Below are positions 1 to 13,036 of a stretch of DNA of 64,000 bases, piece by piece. The notes under the pieces are model-generated. The model made no database searches. It saw nothing but the letters and a program-made list of their open reading frames with translations, and was not told the origin of the DNA. This DNA comes from Alitta virens (Eukaryota; Annelida; Polychaeta; Phyllodocida; Nereididae), in the NCBI GenBank assembly GCA_932294295.1, contig OW028584.1, forward strand, positions 26,087,638-26,151,637, given 5' to 3'. The position numbers were made by a program, and so were the translations under genes. Position 1 is the stretch's first letter; each line of letters starts with the position of its first letter.

Positions 1-570
1 ACCAAAACGAAAGTGGCAGATATTTGTAGAGGAAACAAAAAAGACTCCTGTGTAGAAAACAATCTAAGCCAGAATGAAAACAAATGGCTTTATGCTGGCA
101 TGAGCTCCTTAATCACTCAAAGATACCAACTCCCTCCATTTAAATCAGACTGGGAGAGGTCTGTCGATTTACATGAGTTATGAGAAGATGTGAAGATGGC
201 AGTAGCTGACTCATTTAATGACTACCAGTAGTCAAATGAGTCAGATGACTAAAGTTAGTCATAATGTATTCGAGCAGTTGGTTTGACTATTTTTTAGGTT
301 AGGTTTATTTATTTATTTATATTTTTGTCTTTAACTAGCTTGCGGTCAAGTGAACTTTTCTCTGCAATTCTTGAATTCTGTGGCAATAACTAAGGTTTGA
401 CAGCTTTAGTGGCTAAGAGTAGTCAAATTGGTGATTAGTAGTCAGATTTCTAAAGGGTAGTCATATTGTATTCGGGTAGTAGGTTTGAGTATTTGTAGGG
501 TTAAATGAAAATGTGTCGAAACATTAATTCTTTCAGTCATTTTGACCTTTTATTTATTTATTTATTTTTG

Positions 571-744
571 CCTCTGAGGTAAAGTGGGATTAACTCCACA
601 GGCATCACAATCGCCCTCTGGTGTAGTCCCCCCCCCCCCCGGACCGCTGACTGCTATATATTTATACCCATTCAGCGGCCCGAGGGGGGGGGGGGCACCA
701 GGCACTACCAGAGGGCGATTGTAATCCCCGTGATTTACTCTGAA
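571..744. mobile_element. Foldback (inverted-repeat) element with poly(C)/poly(G) arms
   Basis: The left arm carries CAATCGCCCTCTGGT (609-623), a C-run, then GGACCGCTGA. The right arm carries TCAGCGGCCCG, a G-run, then ACCAGAGGGCGATTG (707-721). The arms are inverted copies around a short TATATTTATA loop. The outer flanks (about 574-600 and 722-744) are also weakly complementary. This fits a small MITE or foldback element, with no coding capacity. Confidence 0.6.
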
Positions 745-812
745 ATTGTATTGTCTCGATACCACTGGAATGGAAACTTATCACCATATAGTAAATTAGA
801 TGTAATGATGAG

Positions 813-1090
813 GTGACAAGGCTTGTAGTCCACATCATGTTATGTCATATCTATGATATTTATAAAGTCAAGGAGGTCTTAAAAGGCCTCTTCCTAAGCT
901 TAATTCACACAAGAACGGCTGCAGGTATATCTGCATTTTCCTGTCAGTGGAATATTTTACTTGCCTCAGCATGGACTACGAGTCCAAAGCACCAGCAATT
1001 TAACACTTCATGTGACTGACTGACTGCAGCTGGGGTGTAGCTCATGAAAAGTGCTAAGGACTCGAACCCCACTTCCTGGTAGATCTAACA
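813..1090 (-). mobile_element. SINE family B copy, diverged and interrupted
   Basis: It shares blocks with better copies at 9895-10183 and 43608-43913: 'atgatgaggtgacaaggctt', 'acttgcctcagcatg', 'gcagctggggtgtagctcatg' and 'ctcgaaccccac' (a B-box-like remnant). About 100 bases of unrelated sequence separate the two halves. Confidence 0.55.
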
Positions 1091-2523
1091 CTGTGGGTAA
1101 AACCTGGAACCCCAGGGCACTTTATACTGTACAATATACAATATAGTTATGCCCATCTAGCTCCACAATACCAAAGTACAGAGGTCAACGACCTCGCCAA
1201 TTAGATGTCATAACACATAATTATCACTCATTCAACGTCACCAGTAACATCTGGCTCTTTATCATTCTGAGAGTCACAGATATGACAGAACCAAAATCTG
1301 AATTATGCAAGTAATAGAAATGACAAAATAGCAAGCAATCAGAATTTGCATTCACCTTCACTCTTGCACAGACTCATCATCACCCTGCCCTTTAAGAACT
1401 TAAGTTACAGACCTCTCAGGCTGGCTGTCTTAAGTCAGCAATCAGATGTCAGGCTACCTCAAGAAAGGCGACAGTCTAGTTTGGTAAACATAGAAACTGT
1501 CTGTCTTCCTTGGCACTGGGGCAGAAGGGCTCTTCAGGGTGACTGATTTTCTTGAGACACTCTTCAATCCTTCCACCAATGTTTGCAGCCCCCTCTACAG
1601 TTCTAAAGAAGTTCTCCACATTATCCGAAAGAGGGCGCTTTCATCTGCGCTCCAGATTTGACCAATGTAGGCTACTCACTAAAAGAAGTTTTCACAAAAA
1701 GAGGCTTTAAAGTAAGATTTAGAGAGTAAAAAATAGGTGGCCCTCTAAGAACTCAATTTTATATCATGAGGTAAAGCTGTATGTCATGATGTGCAAGACA
1801 CTCTTCTTTCACCATGGTGTCAGACACAAAATAATATCATTAATTAATAATATAATTTTGTCTTTTTTCTCTTCTTTTCCTTCATATTTTAACATTATGC
1901 AACACATGGCTGTCTGGCCCAATGGATAACTCATTCTGCAGTGGTGCCCATAGCAATAGTTTCCATGAGGATTCTACACAAATGACCAGCCTCCCCCATG
2001 CAAGTGCTATAGCCCCATCTGTCCGGCATTCTGAAAGTTTGTTTATGTCATATTTGTGTTAACTTACATATGACATCTGGCAATGGATGATATTAAAACC
2101 ACATCCAAATTCATGTTGTTTGTCATGACCACAATGGTAGTAACAACAAAAGCTGCACCGATGTTGTTGTCATTCTTTTCATTGTTTATGTAGGTCATTC
2201 TTTTCATTGTATGTTATGTATGCTTTCTATCTTTGTTTCTTTTTCTTTGTTTATATATATATATATATTTTTTTTTTTCACTTTAATGTTTGAATGTCAG
2301 GAGGAGTCATACATTGAGTGCATCTCAGGGGTCCTAATATAATGATTCTTACTACAGTGGAACCTCGCTATTACAGCTTAACCCTGCTCACAACTATATG
2401 GCCTTAATAATTGTGAGGTGATCTTAATGAGGAGGGGGGGGGGGGGGTTAAATAAACTCAGATTCAGATCGTATATTCCACTTGCACAAAATGTGTTACA
2501 AGTGAGGAGGGACAGACGAACCA

Positions 2524-2738
2524 TCGCTTCTCGAGAGTATGTGTCTGTGATTAGGGCTTTACGTCCTGTATTTCTGCACTAGTTGGGCTAATTAGGACAG
2601 GCAGAGACCAAGGCAATGAAACGAAGGAGGAAACAGCCATCCAACTTAGGCTCGACTGGGAATCGAACCCAGGACCCAGCGGTTGGAAGCCCAGAGCGCT
2701 ACCTCTGAGCTAGGCCCCCGCCCTCGCTTCTCGAGAGT
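2524..2738 (-). mobile_element. SINE family A copy with target-site duplication
   Basis: A tRNA-derived SINE read on the minus strand, with Pol III box A (TAGCTCAG-like) and box B (GGTTCGATTCC-like) in its head, then a body shared with the copies at 9371, 20701 and 22164. The element proper is 2539-2723. It is flanked by a perfect 15-bp direct repeat, TCGCTTCTCGAGAGT, at 2524-2538 and 2724-2738, as expected from LINE-mediated insertion. Confidence 0.85.
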
Positions 2739-3655
2739 CAAATAAAATGGTCAGAATGAATAGGAACAGGTCTTATTTGCGAGGTGGGCTTATTAGTGAT
2801 GTAGCCATAAAACTGAGTTTAATTGTACTTAGATTAAAGTAGATGTTGTCAGAAAATAAGTATGAATGCATGCCAGGAAGCAGAAAAATGGGAAAAGTAG
2901 GAAAGTAGCTTAAAGGGCAAAGACCCCTTCCCTTGGAAGGGGGTAAAAGCAGCAATGAGTTGAGTAAACAAATGGTCTTGCAAACTGCCATGACACGAAC
3001 ATGTCATTAAAAGAAAGAGAACACTCAGTAAATGGGGGGTCCACCAGGGGTCTCTGACGTCGATCGATAGCCACATCTCACCACTTGCGAGGTTCCCCAA
3101 TATCGCCCAATCTGCAAGGGCGATAATACATGAAGATAATAAAATCACGTAGTGTGATATGGTGGGCCGAGTAATATCCTGAGCCAGAATGTTGATAGTT
3201 TAGTAGGCAGAACAGGAGAGAGGCCAGAAATGGCCATTCTGATTGGTGTGGTCCCAGCCCCTAGGGACAGGGTAGTAGGATGTCTTGTGAAAGAGTATGT
3301 GGTTCTTTGCAGGATGATATCAATCTGTAGATGTATATTCACCTGTTGATATACATTAGTTTATTGTTCGTCATTGTACTGTTGTTCATACATATATTAA
3401 ATTATATCTTTCAAGATGACTCTGTATGCCATAGGATGTCTTCACGGTGAAATTCACCATTTAATTTTTTTTTAAATCAAACAATGTCTAAGTTTTTATA
3501 AAATTAGATGATTTCTTGTTGTGGGCAGCTTCTATACAGTGGTACCACAATTTATATTCACCATCAAGACCACCTCACTAGTTAAGACCATAGAAATTTC
3601 CTTTATATTTTTGCCATTGTATTTTAAATTACATTTATAAACACATTGTCAACTT

Positions 3656-3971
3656 ATGATTTGTAAATCCTGTGAAAATGGTAAATGTGTAACATGGGTG
3701 GACTCCTCTCTCTCTCTCTCGCCAAATCAGCTAACCCCCCGAACCTGCCTTAGAGGGCTGCACTTTCCATATCTATCGATCTTTCTATCTTTCTATCTTT
3801 CTATCTATCTATCTTTCTTTCTTTTTTTCTATCTATCTTTCTATTTATCTATCTATCTATCTACCTATTTATCTAATTATCTTTCTATCTATCTATCTGT
3901 CTATATATCTATCTATCTTTCTATCTATCTTTCTATCTATCTATCTTTCTTTATTTCTTTCTATCTATCTT

Positions 3972-4008
<37 letters not shown>

Positions 4009-4033
4009 TTATCTATCTATCTATCTATCTATC
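3656..4033 (+). mobile_element. SINE family B 3' end running into a (TATC/TTTC)n microsatellite
   Basis: The SINE 3' portion ('gtgtaacatgggtggactcc', then 'cttagagggctgcactttcc') continues directly into 'atatctatc' and about 250 bp of TATC/TTTC tetranucleotide repeat (about 3768-4033). The same join occurs at 53720. The open frame across it is only the microsatellite read in one frame. Confidence 0.75.
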
Positions 4034-4856
4034 ATAAAAATTATTAGTTTCAGGTTTATGGACACAACAACTAGATTAGGGTACAACTGGTGCAAGGTAG
4101 CTGTGGTCACTTTAATGATATTACACATTTATTATACCTTTTGGTGCCCTGTTTGGTGGATATTTCTTAACCATGGATATAGTTAGTATCTTCTAAAATA
4201 ACTTTTCAATGGTATTTCTCATAACTGCACACTATCAAGACTACTGCATGGACTACACAGTTTCATACAAAGACAGTTTTTTTTCTTCTGAGTTGTGCAT
4301 TACAGATTCAAACGAAAACAGCCATAGCCCTTACCCTCTGAGCAGCAACTAAGAGGATTTCTGTCACAGCCAGGAAACTGAGCTTCCTAAACAGTCACCA
4401 TAATGACACGGCTGAACAGAAATACGTCATCAATACACCATCAATCATGTGATATGGTCACGTGATATGCTATCTCAAGGTCACGTGACTGATGTGCAGC
4501 GTCACCAGTCACAGCTTTGGGGCAAACAAGGTTATATAGTGGTGTATGTCATATGCACTGGGGATGGATGAATGTTGGTTTTTATATGGTTTTAGATATG
4601 TTTCCATTTAATGTTTACTTATCACAAATGAGTTAATAGCAACTGGTCTTGGTGATCTCACCGGAGAGATGGACAAAATTCTGCTTTTAGTGTCATTCTC
4701 ACACGACTTTGGTTTGTCAGTGCCTTGTATCGCGTGTCTATGCCGGGGTAAGCAAAGTTCCTACATTTGGTTAAGGTATCATACTACTAACATTAAGTTT
4801 GCCTTTGGCAGCTGGTCATATAGGTTGATTCAACTTCAGGTCAGTTACACTGATAT

Positions 4857-4928
4857 AATATAATATAATATAATATAATAGAATAGAATAGAATAGAATA
4901 GAATAGAATAGAATAGAATAGAATAGAT
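4857..4928. repeat. (AATAT/AATAG)n pentanucleotide microsatellite
   Basis: About 14 tandem five-base units, first ATAAT-type and then GAATA-type. It sits at the 3' end of the minus-strand LINE remnant at 4930-5880, so it is probably that element's tail. Confidence 0.8.
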
Positions 4929-4929
4929 A

Positions 4930-5880
4930 TATATGTGGCTTTTATTGACATTGATTCATATCAGAAAAGATACATTTGTCACATATAACTACAGCTCTAC
5001 TCACTAAATCTAACTAAAGCTACACCGGTATACAGAAATATGCTATACAGGTTCTCATTATTTTATACATAAATCATAATATGCTAAATATAGCTAAAAA
5101 TTCAGGTAATAATATCCTTAGAGTAGGATTTACATAAAACACAGAGTAAGATTTACATAAAACATAAATCACATATCAACCAGTGAAGCATTTAACAAAA
5201 ATACTGATCACAACATAAAATCAGATTAAAATTTTCATAATTATATACAAAATACTGATAATAATATCACAATACAAATTAAAATTTGCAGGAAATATCG
5301 GAGAGAAAAATACCAGGCAACATTGCGCTGACCCTGGTATTTTGACTCATCTAATTTATGATGGCAGTTGTCAAGGAAGTGGCATGTCAGAGGAGCCCAG
5401 TGGAAATTTAAGTCTACATTACTTTATTTAGGAAATTACCAAGAGCATATATCATTTCAGGTTCTTTATTTGACATCAATGATTAAAATTTTTGTGTTTT
5501 ATCTAAGTTATGGAAATTTGGTATCAGGCTAGTTGCTTTTAGGATTAATTGATTTCTTGGTCCTGCATGATTGTTACAAATTAAGAGGCAATGTAGTTCA
5601 TCTTCTACGTCATTACTATCACATTTATTACATCTTCTAATGGTATTTTGGGGGTCTCGTGTTATGTGAGCTAAGTTTAAATCTCGCTATGTTATTATAT
5701 GTTCTCTTGGGGAGGTTAAGACTTAGATAAGGTTCAAAACAATGAGTAGTTTTAAATAATTTATATGTTCTTAGTTTTGGGTGCTTCTCAGAGTCATTAA
5801 TCTCCCTAAGGATTCTTGATTGTTCAATTTCATACAGTTTAAGTTTGATTTCAGTGACCAGAGTGTCTGGCTCCTTTGAA
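4930..5880 (-). mobile_element. Non-LTR retrotransposon fragment (ORF2 C-terminus and 3' UTR), degenerate
   Basis: The minus strand reads through a LINE-type C-terminal region (about 5880-5480) with a CxxC...HxxxxC cluster ('RCNKCDSNDVEDELHCLLIC'), a position and pattern typical of LINE reverse-transcriptase C-termini. A one-base frameshift near 5650 breaks the frame. About 450 bp of AT-rich 3' UTR-like sequence and a pentanucleotide tail follow. The exact clade is not determined. Confidence 0.65.
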
Positions 5881-5999
5881 TACTACGTCAATCCGTAGAG
5901 CTAATACAGCTGAATTTATGTCATGCACTTGCAAATACAATGTAAGTCAGAAAAGCAAAGTTAAACTATATAATGAATAACTTGGGTTATCATTTTATT

Positions 6000-6270
6000 G
6001 AAGGTGCTGTGGCCAAGTGGGTAAGGTGTTTGACACGCATGGTCGTGGGTTCAAAAAACCCAGCCACGGCATGGGGGAACTGAGCAGATTCTCCTTGAAC
6101 CACTGCTTCACTCCAATCAGGTCCAAATGGGTACTTGGCAGTGATGGTAATTTTAAAGTGCTAAAGCCTGATGCTCTTGACTACGGCTCTTCGGTTGTAT
6201 ACTCAGCCGGGAGTTGAGAAAGGCTCATGCTTGAACAGGCCTGCCAAGGGTGTAATTGAAAAGTCGGTTA
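6000..6270 (+). mobile_element. SINE family C (Leu/Ser-type tRNA-like head)
   Basis: It begins with a tRNA-like head ('GGCCAAGTGGGTAAGG' box A, 'GTGGGTTCAAAA' box B) and continues into non-tRNA body sequence. Part of the body ('gcttgaacaggcctgc') recurs at about 49122-49175. The degenerate T-arm and missing 3' acceptor stem argue against a functional tRNA gene. Confidence 0.6.
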
Positions 6271-7671
6271 AGAATGCTGGAAGCATTGAAAACGGACCAA
6301 TATATATTTACTATTTGTTTGTATCATTCTGTTTAGTAGTCTGGTCTGTCAGTGCTGAGGTACACTTTCTATTGTGTGTCAACTTCAAGACAAGTCCTTG
6401 CACAGGCAAGTGGACCTTGAACAAAAAGAAATGTTTCAAACCCTCATATCAATGACTCTATGATCCTTACATCAGTAACATTTTGCCAATGATATATTTA
6501 GATTATAGTACTTTCACTTTTAAGCTTCTTTTTGACATTTGTTTCATCATTCTTTTCTTGTTCATAATATTGGAAAATCTGGAAAAAATGCTAAAAATTC
6601 CTTCTTATTACCTAGCATCCCACACTTATAGCAATGACAGCCGTAAATGTTGTACAATCCATGTGCAATTATTCAATATTTTATCATAGTATTGCCATGC
6701 TACACCTTGAACGAAGGGGATGGCTGCTGAAGTAACACAAGACCTTCAGGTGGCGAAATGACTATTCTCTCTCAACACAATTGCTGCTTTGTAGGACTCT
6801 TGCATTTACAGCGAGGTCAGAGATAAGTGTGGAAAGTCCTTGAGCACATAAGGAGCAGTAGAACACGCATGGAGCGGAGTAGAACTCCCTCAATGGCTAA
6901 ATATGAAACTGCTCAGAACAGGAGAACCATTAACATTCAAGCAGCGATTACCTCCGATGCAAAACATCGCTCACTCTGCCAGGGCAAATTCACCAACTTT
7001 CTAGAGCTATTCAAAGAAGTTTCACCACCGACAACTTGGTTCTATCCTGCCCATGATAATGCATAGTTTGTCAAGAAGTGGTCCTTGTTACAGAGGAGAG
7101 GAGACGTTTTGTAACAAGAATATTCTTTTTCGAAAAAAGAATAGATATCTGGTGTTGTGTGTAGAATGCCAACAGCACTAGGCCTACAATGTAAACACTT
7201 TAATACAGTATGATGGCTACAAACTCATTGAGACCAGTGTCTGCGCCTTGTATACTCCATTCAGTACTCAGAATTCTGTTAGAAAAAATATAATAGCATA
7301 AAATTATGGTATTATATGTTCTTCATTTAATCATATCATTCCAGACTATTGTTGAAGTTCCTTATTTTAACAGGGTAGTGAGAGCCCAATACATAAAGAA
7401 AATTGGTGTCTCAAGCGTGATGCCCAATTATCAATGTTCTGAAAACCTCTGCCCCTGCCAATAAATTAAATAAAAAAAATCGAAATAAAGGACTGAGCCA
7501 CAGGATATTAAATGACTGTTGAATTATGTAAATATTTTATGAACTACAATATATTCATGAGCATTAACTGGTAGCAGACCAAAGAAAATGAAACATATTA
7601 CTAAGATTGCAGTTATTAAGAAGGGTGAGTTTTTATGAAGCACATGCACCATTTTAAAATTCAGAACTACA

Positions 7672-7735
7672 CCGGGACCCAGCGGTTGGGAAACCCAGAC
7701 AGCAGCCTCTGTGCTAAGCCCCCGCCCACGCATTA
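7672..7735 (-). mobile_element. SINE family A head fragment
   Basis: A partial copy of the tRNA-like head of family A, with 'gggacccagcggttgg' and a decayed box A on the minus strand. Confidence 0.5.
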
Positions 7736-8125
7736 AAAGGTTTTCACAAACTATTTTGAAGATAAGAATATACTCTTACCTAGCCATTGAAGTAAGATAT
7801 AAATTCTACACATTTTCCTGAACAATTCAGTCTTTATTTGACGAAAAGAAGACCAATATTAGGGGAGCAGCATCCTTTTAAAGTATATATATATATATAC
7901 CTATGCCATAGCGTAGGCAACCCCCTCCCTGCCTACGTTGCTTCAAACTTCGAGAATGTGTTCCCTTAAATATACCTGGCGTGAAAAAAACATATTATGA
8001 TAGTTCTATACTTGCTAAAGGCCTAGGCCCAGATAAAAAAAAAAAATAATGATAATGTGCTGAGTAGTTATACTCTTGAGGCAGTTGGAACATTTTTTTT
8101 ATTCATGTGTCGGTAATAGTAGGAA

Positions 8126-8147
8126 AAGTGAAGTAGTAGTAGTAGTG

Positions 8148-8216
<69 letters not shown>

Positions 8217-8231
8217 ATAGTAGTAGTAGTG

Positions 8232-8262
<31 letters not shown>
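8126..8262. repeat. (GTA)n trinucleotide microsatellite
   Basis: A nearly uninterrupted GTA/TAG trinucleotide run with a few GGTA and AATAG variants. It opens long low-complexity frames on both strands (poly-Val, poly-Leu, poly-Tyr, poly-Thr) that are not genes. Confidence 0.95.
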
Positions 8263-8263
<1 letters not shown>

Positions 8264-9127
8264 TCCCTTTGTACAACATGTTTCCACTGAATATTTTTCT
8301 CTTTAACACTGATGGTAACAGCAGTAGCAGTAGTACACCATTTTAGGTTCCTAATGGCGAGGTACAACAAAGGTGAAAATATAAAATGTTGATAACATCA
8401 TAAAACATAGAAATGTATATAAACATACAATTTGAAGAGTGCCTAGAACGACTTGACATTACACTAAGCTTATCTTGAAGTCACAATAGTGTGTCAGTGG
8501 ACGGTGGCCAGTTGTCCCATTGTCCTCTTAACGTGACTGGTCAAGCATTGTCTTTGACCTGTGACCTTTACATAATTGATTCTCTCTTGACCCTTCCTGT
8601 ATTTTTATGCTGAGTGGTTGGCATTGGTCTATCCATGGTCAGGCATTTGCTGAAGCATTTCTGAGCACTCTTATACTGCCTGAGCAAATGGTTGTAGGAA
8701 CTTGATCCAAATGGTAGCCATGTAAAAGCATAGTAAGGAGTTGCAGTGGAACCTCACTACCATGATAACCTTAATAACAAGAAAAGCTCTCTTTAAAAAA
8801 GTGACCTGTATCAGAATTGGTTAATGTAGTCTAGACATAAAAAAAAAAATTTTTTTAAGACAAATGTGCCATTGTTAGGTTATCTTAGCCATTTTCAAGG
8901 ATGTGAAGATCAGTGATCTGGCCACAGCTTAAATGTACACAAACAACAGTGATGTCACGGCTAATTTACACAAACCTCAGAAGATTATTTGTAAAACAAA
9001 TCTTAGTAAGTATCTCTATCTCTACGAGTTCTGCTAATTATAGGATTTGTTATGGATTAAGATTCTGATACAAAATGTTTTGATGTACTTAATGGCCAGT
9101 TCCTCTGAAGGTCACTTGATCCAGAGT

Positions 9128-9235
9128 TCGATCCAAGGCCTGGGCACTCTTCATGAGCTATATCTCAGCTGGTGCCTTGTACTCGGTGCCATGGCTGCAG
9201 CAACCCTGAGGGAAACTTCATGTAAATGTGAAACA
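9128..9235 (+). mobile_element. SINE family B fragment
   Basis: Contains 'tgggcactcttcatgagct', 'ctcagctggtgccttgtact' and 'cggtgccatgg', matching the 5' half of family B. Both ends are degraded. Confidence 0.45.
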
Positions 9236-9370
9236 CTTGGGACAATGTGCCTTATCATCTCATCATTACACCTACCTCAGACAACTGGTAACATAAGCCG
9301 TGCAAGGCTTCACGTTAATGCCCCCTACTATAATAAAACTTACAATTGACTGTCCTGAAAGCGATGCGGG

Positions 9371-9523
9371 GTAGGGGCCTAGCTCAGTGGTAGTGCGCTG
9401 GGCTTCCAACCACTGGGTCCCGGGTTCAATTCCTGGTCGAGCCCATGTAGGATGGCTGTTTCATCCTTCGTCTCATTGCCATGGTCCCTACCTGTCCTAA
9501 TTAGCCCATCAGGTGCAGAAATA
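9371..9523 (+). mobile_element. SINE family A copy, 3' truncated
   Basis: Intact tRNA-like head ('TAGCTCAGTGGTAG' box A, 'GGGTTCAATTCC' box B, a Gly-UCC-like loop CTTCCAA), then the family body up to 'gcagaaatacag'. The 3' end seen in other copies is missing. Confidence 0.8.
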
Positions 9524-9894
9524 CAGACTAGCAGCATTGAGACACAGATACATTGAATTGCAATGATAAACACAAAAAACAAAAAAAATACTGAGATGCA
9601 TTTCAGGGTCCTATTTACGAGACTGTATTTATGATGAGTGGTCTTTAATCGTACAGCGGCATAGCATGAACCCTCCATTTATCCCAAAATTTCAATATGA
9701 TTAAAATGGATACAATGTTTAATATAGAACACAATGAGTAAACTTCGCCTCCATGGCCCTGAAATCACTCCCATAAGGGTTTATAAACAAAATAAGATGT
9801 AATAAATAAATATGCCTTTCAAAAATTTTGCAAAGTAGAACCCCCTCCCTTGTATGCCTTTTCTAACTACGCCCCAAAGTTTACGAAATGACAC

Positions 9895-10183
9895 ATAGAT
9901 ATGGAAAGTGCAGCCCTCTAAAGCAAGTTCTTGCTGCTATCGAGGGTTGATTGATGAGTTGAGATAGAGGAGGAGTCCACCCATGTTACACATTTACCCC
10001 ATGGGTGGGATCTTTTACTTGCCTCAGCGTAGACACCGAGTACAAGGGACCACCAATTTAACATCTCATCCGAATGACATACAGCTGGGATGTTGCTCAT
10101 GAAGGGTGCCCAGGCCAGGGATTGAACCCGCATCCTTCAGAGGAGCAGTCGTGTGTCTTATCACTAGACCACCCAGCTGAAAA
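9895..10183 (-). mobile_element. SINE family B copy (near full length)
   Basis: Read on the minus strand: head 'GGTGGTCTAGTGATAAGACA' (box A), 'GCGGGTTCAATCCC' (box B), then body 'ggcacccttcatgagc' through 'cccacccatggggtaaatg', ending 'gcactttccatatctatg' at the low-coordinate end. It gives the most complete view of the family in the window. Confidence 0.75.
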
Positions 10184-11832
10184 AAAAAGGAGAAGCTACA
10201 GTTGGGTTCAAATCAGGTGGTCCCAATTGCAAATGGTCTTAAGAGTGACATGTATGGTCTTCATGGGTTTCCACTGTACTTGTGGTTTCTGTGGATGTCT
10301 ACAAATGTCTGTAAATACATGAGGAGAATGAGAGAGCTCATTGTCCATTTACACAATGTACAGGATAAAGGATGGCAAATATTGCTAGCTTCAAGACGGA
10401 TCCTTGAAGTACTCCTTTATTTACCTGTCCGGTTGTTTCTATGTGGGTTGATTGATTCTGCCATCAGTTTTGATGGCGTAACGTATGTCCACTTAACTAT
10501 TGATTAAAAATGTTGATAGTTTTCTCTCATTTGTTGTTGTTTTTTTGTTCATATAAAGCATGTCTCATAAACTATTGTGATGTGATTAATCTCTGGTTTT
10601 CTATGACAGTTGGCCTCAATGATAACAAGGGTATAGGGGAGCAGAAGTTAAAGACAAGAAAGAACAAAAACGAAAAGGTATGAAACTATGAGTTAATATG
10701 GAGGGTTGGTTTTCTCTTCAGAACGAAAGTTGGCTTTGGAATACAATTCTGTCTTTTACGCTGACCACAAAATATTTTTTCACCTTGTGACTGCATGCCA
10801 ATATCCAAATAATCAAAATACCCAAAAGAGGTGTCTAAGCGATAGAATGAATTTTCCAAATGTCTATCCAAATTGCTATGCCAGATATTTTTAGTTCTTC
10901 TCTATCCCATAAGAGGTTGCTGCAATACTGGCCTTAAACAGCATGTTACCAGTTGCGAAATGGCGGACGTCAATCCAGAATAGTGATTTGTATGGTTTCA
11001 ATGGTTTAAAGAATTAAGAAATAAGAAAATTTAAATCAATGTGCTTTGATGAATCTGTGTGAAATACATAAATGCTATAGAATATTACAATGTGTTCAAT
11101 AAATAAAAAATATTTTAATTAATGAAAATTGTGCTGTTAATTTATTATTGCACAATTTTTGGATTTTATTGCACAATTTATATGCATTTTTATTGTGTAT
11201 TTTTTTTAATTATTAAAAAAAAATTAAGGTACATGGAGACAAACAATTCATGTAAAGTGCAGTGGTTACCTACAGGTATTCCTTAATATGAACTTAAATG
11301 AATACCTAGTAAGTTTATTGTGAAATTGTAAAGATGGGAGTATTTGCAAATAATGATGATTATGAAGATGATGATGATAATAAATATGTATTGCCAGATT
11401 AGATGCATATTTTAATCTCTAAGGTTTATATCTATTTGCCTAAATCATAGATTAAATACTGCTGGGCATGATACAAACTGGCATATGTTGTCCATTTATA
11501 TAATTTGGGTATACCTGATTCAATATTTTGTACAAAATGTTAGGATTAATTACAAATTAATTATGATATCATAATTTTAAGGAAATAAAAAAAAATTAAA
11601 ATAAATGTATGTATTGACAAAACAATAACATAAAAATTACACCACTATGAAAATGATGATGAATATACCAATTAAAGTCTTCCATTGCAACTAATGTCAT
11701 TCATGTTGGCTTAATAATTTAACTCTGGATTTATAATAGTGATAATTTATTAAATATAAATATTAAGCCATAACTCTTCTTTCAATATTTTGGGAGAACA
11801 AAGAATCAGTGTTCCTCACCCCCACACACTGG

Positions 11833-11905
11833 TGGTGGTGGTGGATTTGGGCTTTACTGCACCTAATGGGCTAATTAGGACTGGTAGGAACCATGGCAAT
11901 CAGAC
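11833..11905 (-). mobile_element. SINE family A 3' body fragment
   Basis: Carries the minus-strand 3' end signature 'ggtggtggtggatttgggct' and 'ctaatgggctaattaggac' of family A, without the tRNA-like head. Confidence 0.6.
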
Positions 11906-13036
11906 ACTGGTGGATCCAGTAGCAATCTTAATTACTATATGCCTTCTAATATGATGACCGACAGGAACATGTTTCAGTCAGGCTTTTGGCCCCCATAGAG
12001 GCTGCCCCCCCCCCCGGTAGAGGCAGAGCTGGATCCGCCAGTGTACCATGTAGAGGTGAATTCACTAATTCCACTTATTATAATATAATCATAGGATTCA
12101 CCTCTTCAGGGTATGTAATCATTGTAATGTATTTTTTCACCATTGAGTTCCACCGCTGGTTCCACTGCATATATATATGATTATAAATTATGGTCATGGA
12201 AAACATGCAATTAAATTCCTGAATCATTACCACTGATTACATGCTAATTTATTCTATGTTATGTATGAATTTGCGAAGGGATGGTCTATTGGTTTTCACG
12301 CTGTTAGCTGCTGTTCCAAGTCCATTTTTGCATGTATTAGCATTGGTCCGAACGGTCTGCATGGTGTACAGAGCGATAATTTGCACTCGAACTATTCTAT
12401 GAGTCAGAGAAACTTAGCATTCAATATTGGCATCAACACATGCATGGTCCTAAATGTTTACCGTTTCACATTTGAAAGTCGTTGATTGTTACACAACCAT
12501 GATATTTGCACATAATGTTCTTCTTATTCAATTGAACATGTTGAATGCATGGTAAAATGTCACCCTATAGATTATACTTAATTTGTACATTTAAGACAAA
12601 ATAGCAAACCAAGAATTCGAATGATTATGAAAAGTACTGTTTTGCTATAAAATTGGAGGTGGTTCTTGCAAATTGCACAAGGTGGCGCAGTAAGTAGGCT
12701 TACAGTCTGCACTGCCACCTAGTGATGTCAACGGTGAAACATTGAAATGTCCAGTTGGAAAAATGGCCTAGTTGCGTTGATATTAAATGGGCCTAAACAT
12801 AAGGGGAAAATAACTATAGATTGATGCATGGTGAAAATATAAACCATTTCAGAGCATTTACACAAAAATAACCCATTATTAGCCCATAAATGGTGGTTTG
12901 CACAAGGTCACGGTCACGGTACAATTGGGGCTTAATATATCAGTATACATAGAATGCTGTCATCGACAAAATTCTCTTCAAGTTTGAGTGATACAAAGAG
13001 TGGAAGCAATATTAAGCTGGATCAAACATTGCAGAA

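Larger units (their letters stand above)
1..9739. other. Gene-poor repeat-rich region
   Basis: I find no gene here. Open frames are short and lack domains or splice context. The stretch holds SINE fragments, a degenerate LINE 3' end, microsatellites and a foldback element, listed separately. A diverged direct repeat with the motif 'agtagtca...gtattcg' occurs at about 228-300 and 416-500. Fragments resembling pogo-type inverted-repeat ends ('CAGTGGAACCTC') lie near 2356 and 8746. Confidence 0.6.

Noticed and set aside
3656..4186. 176-residue frame rich in Leu-Ser-Ile-Tyr, and a similar one at 53791-54027
   Set aside because: Translation of (TATC)n SINE tails.
6827..7066. 79-residue plus-strand frame, with another readable segment one frame over (ELPQWLNMKLLRTGEPL)
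   Set aside because: The composition looks protein-like but I cannot place it in a family and the frames are broken. It could be a decayed element; not enough to call.
8068..8370. Poly-Leu, poly-Val, poly-Tyr and poly-Thr frames
   Set aside because: Trinucleotide microsatellite read in different frames; no domain or splice context.
9371..9445. tRNA genes at the SINE heads (also 2660, 6003, 20701, 22290)
   Set aside because: Boxes A and B are good but acceptor and anticodon stems do not close, and each head continues into a shared SINE body with target duplications.
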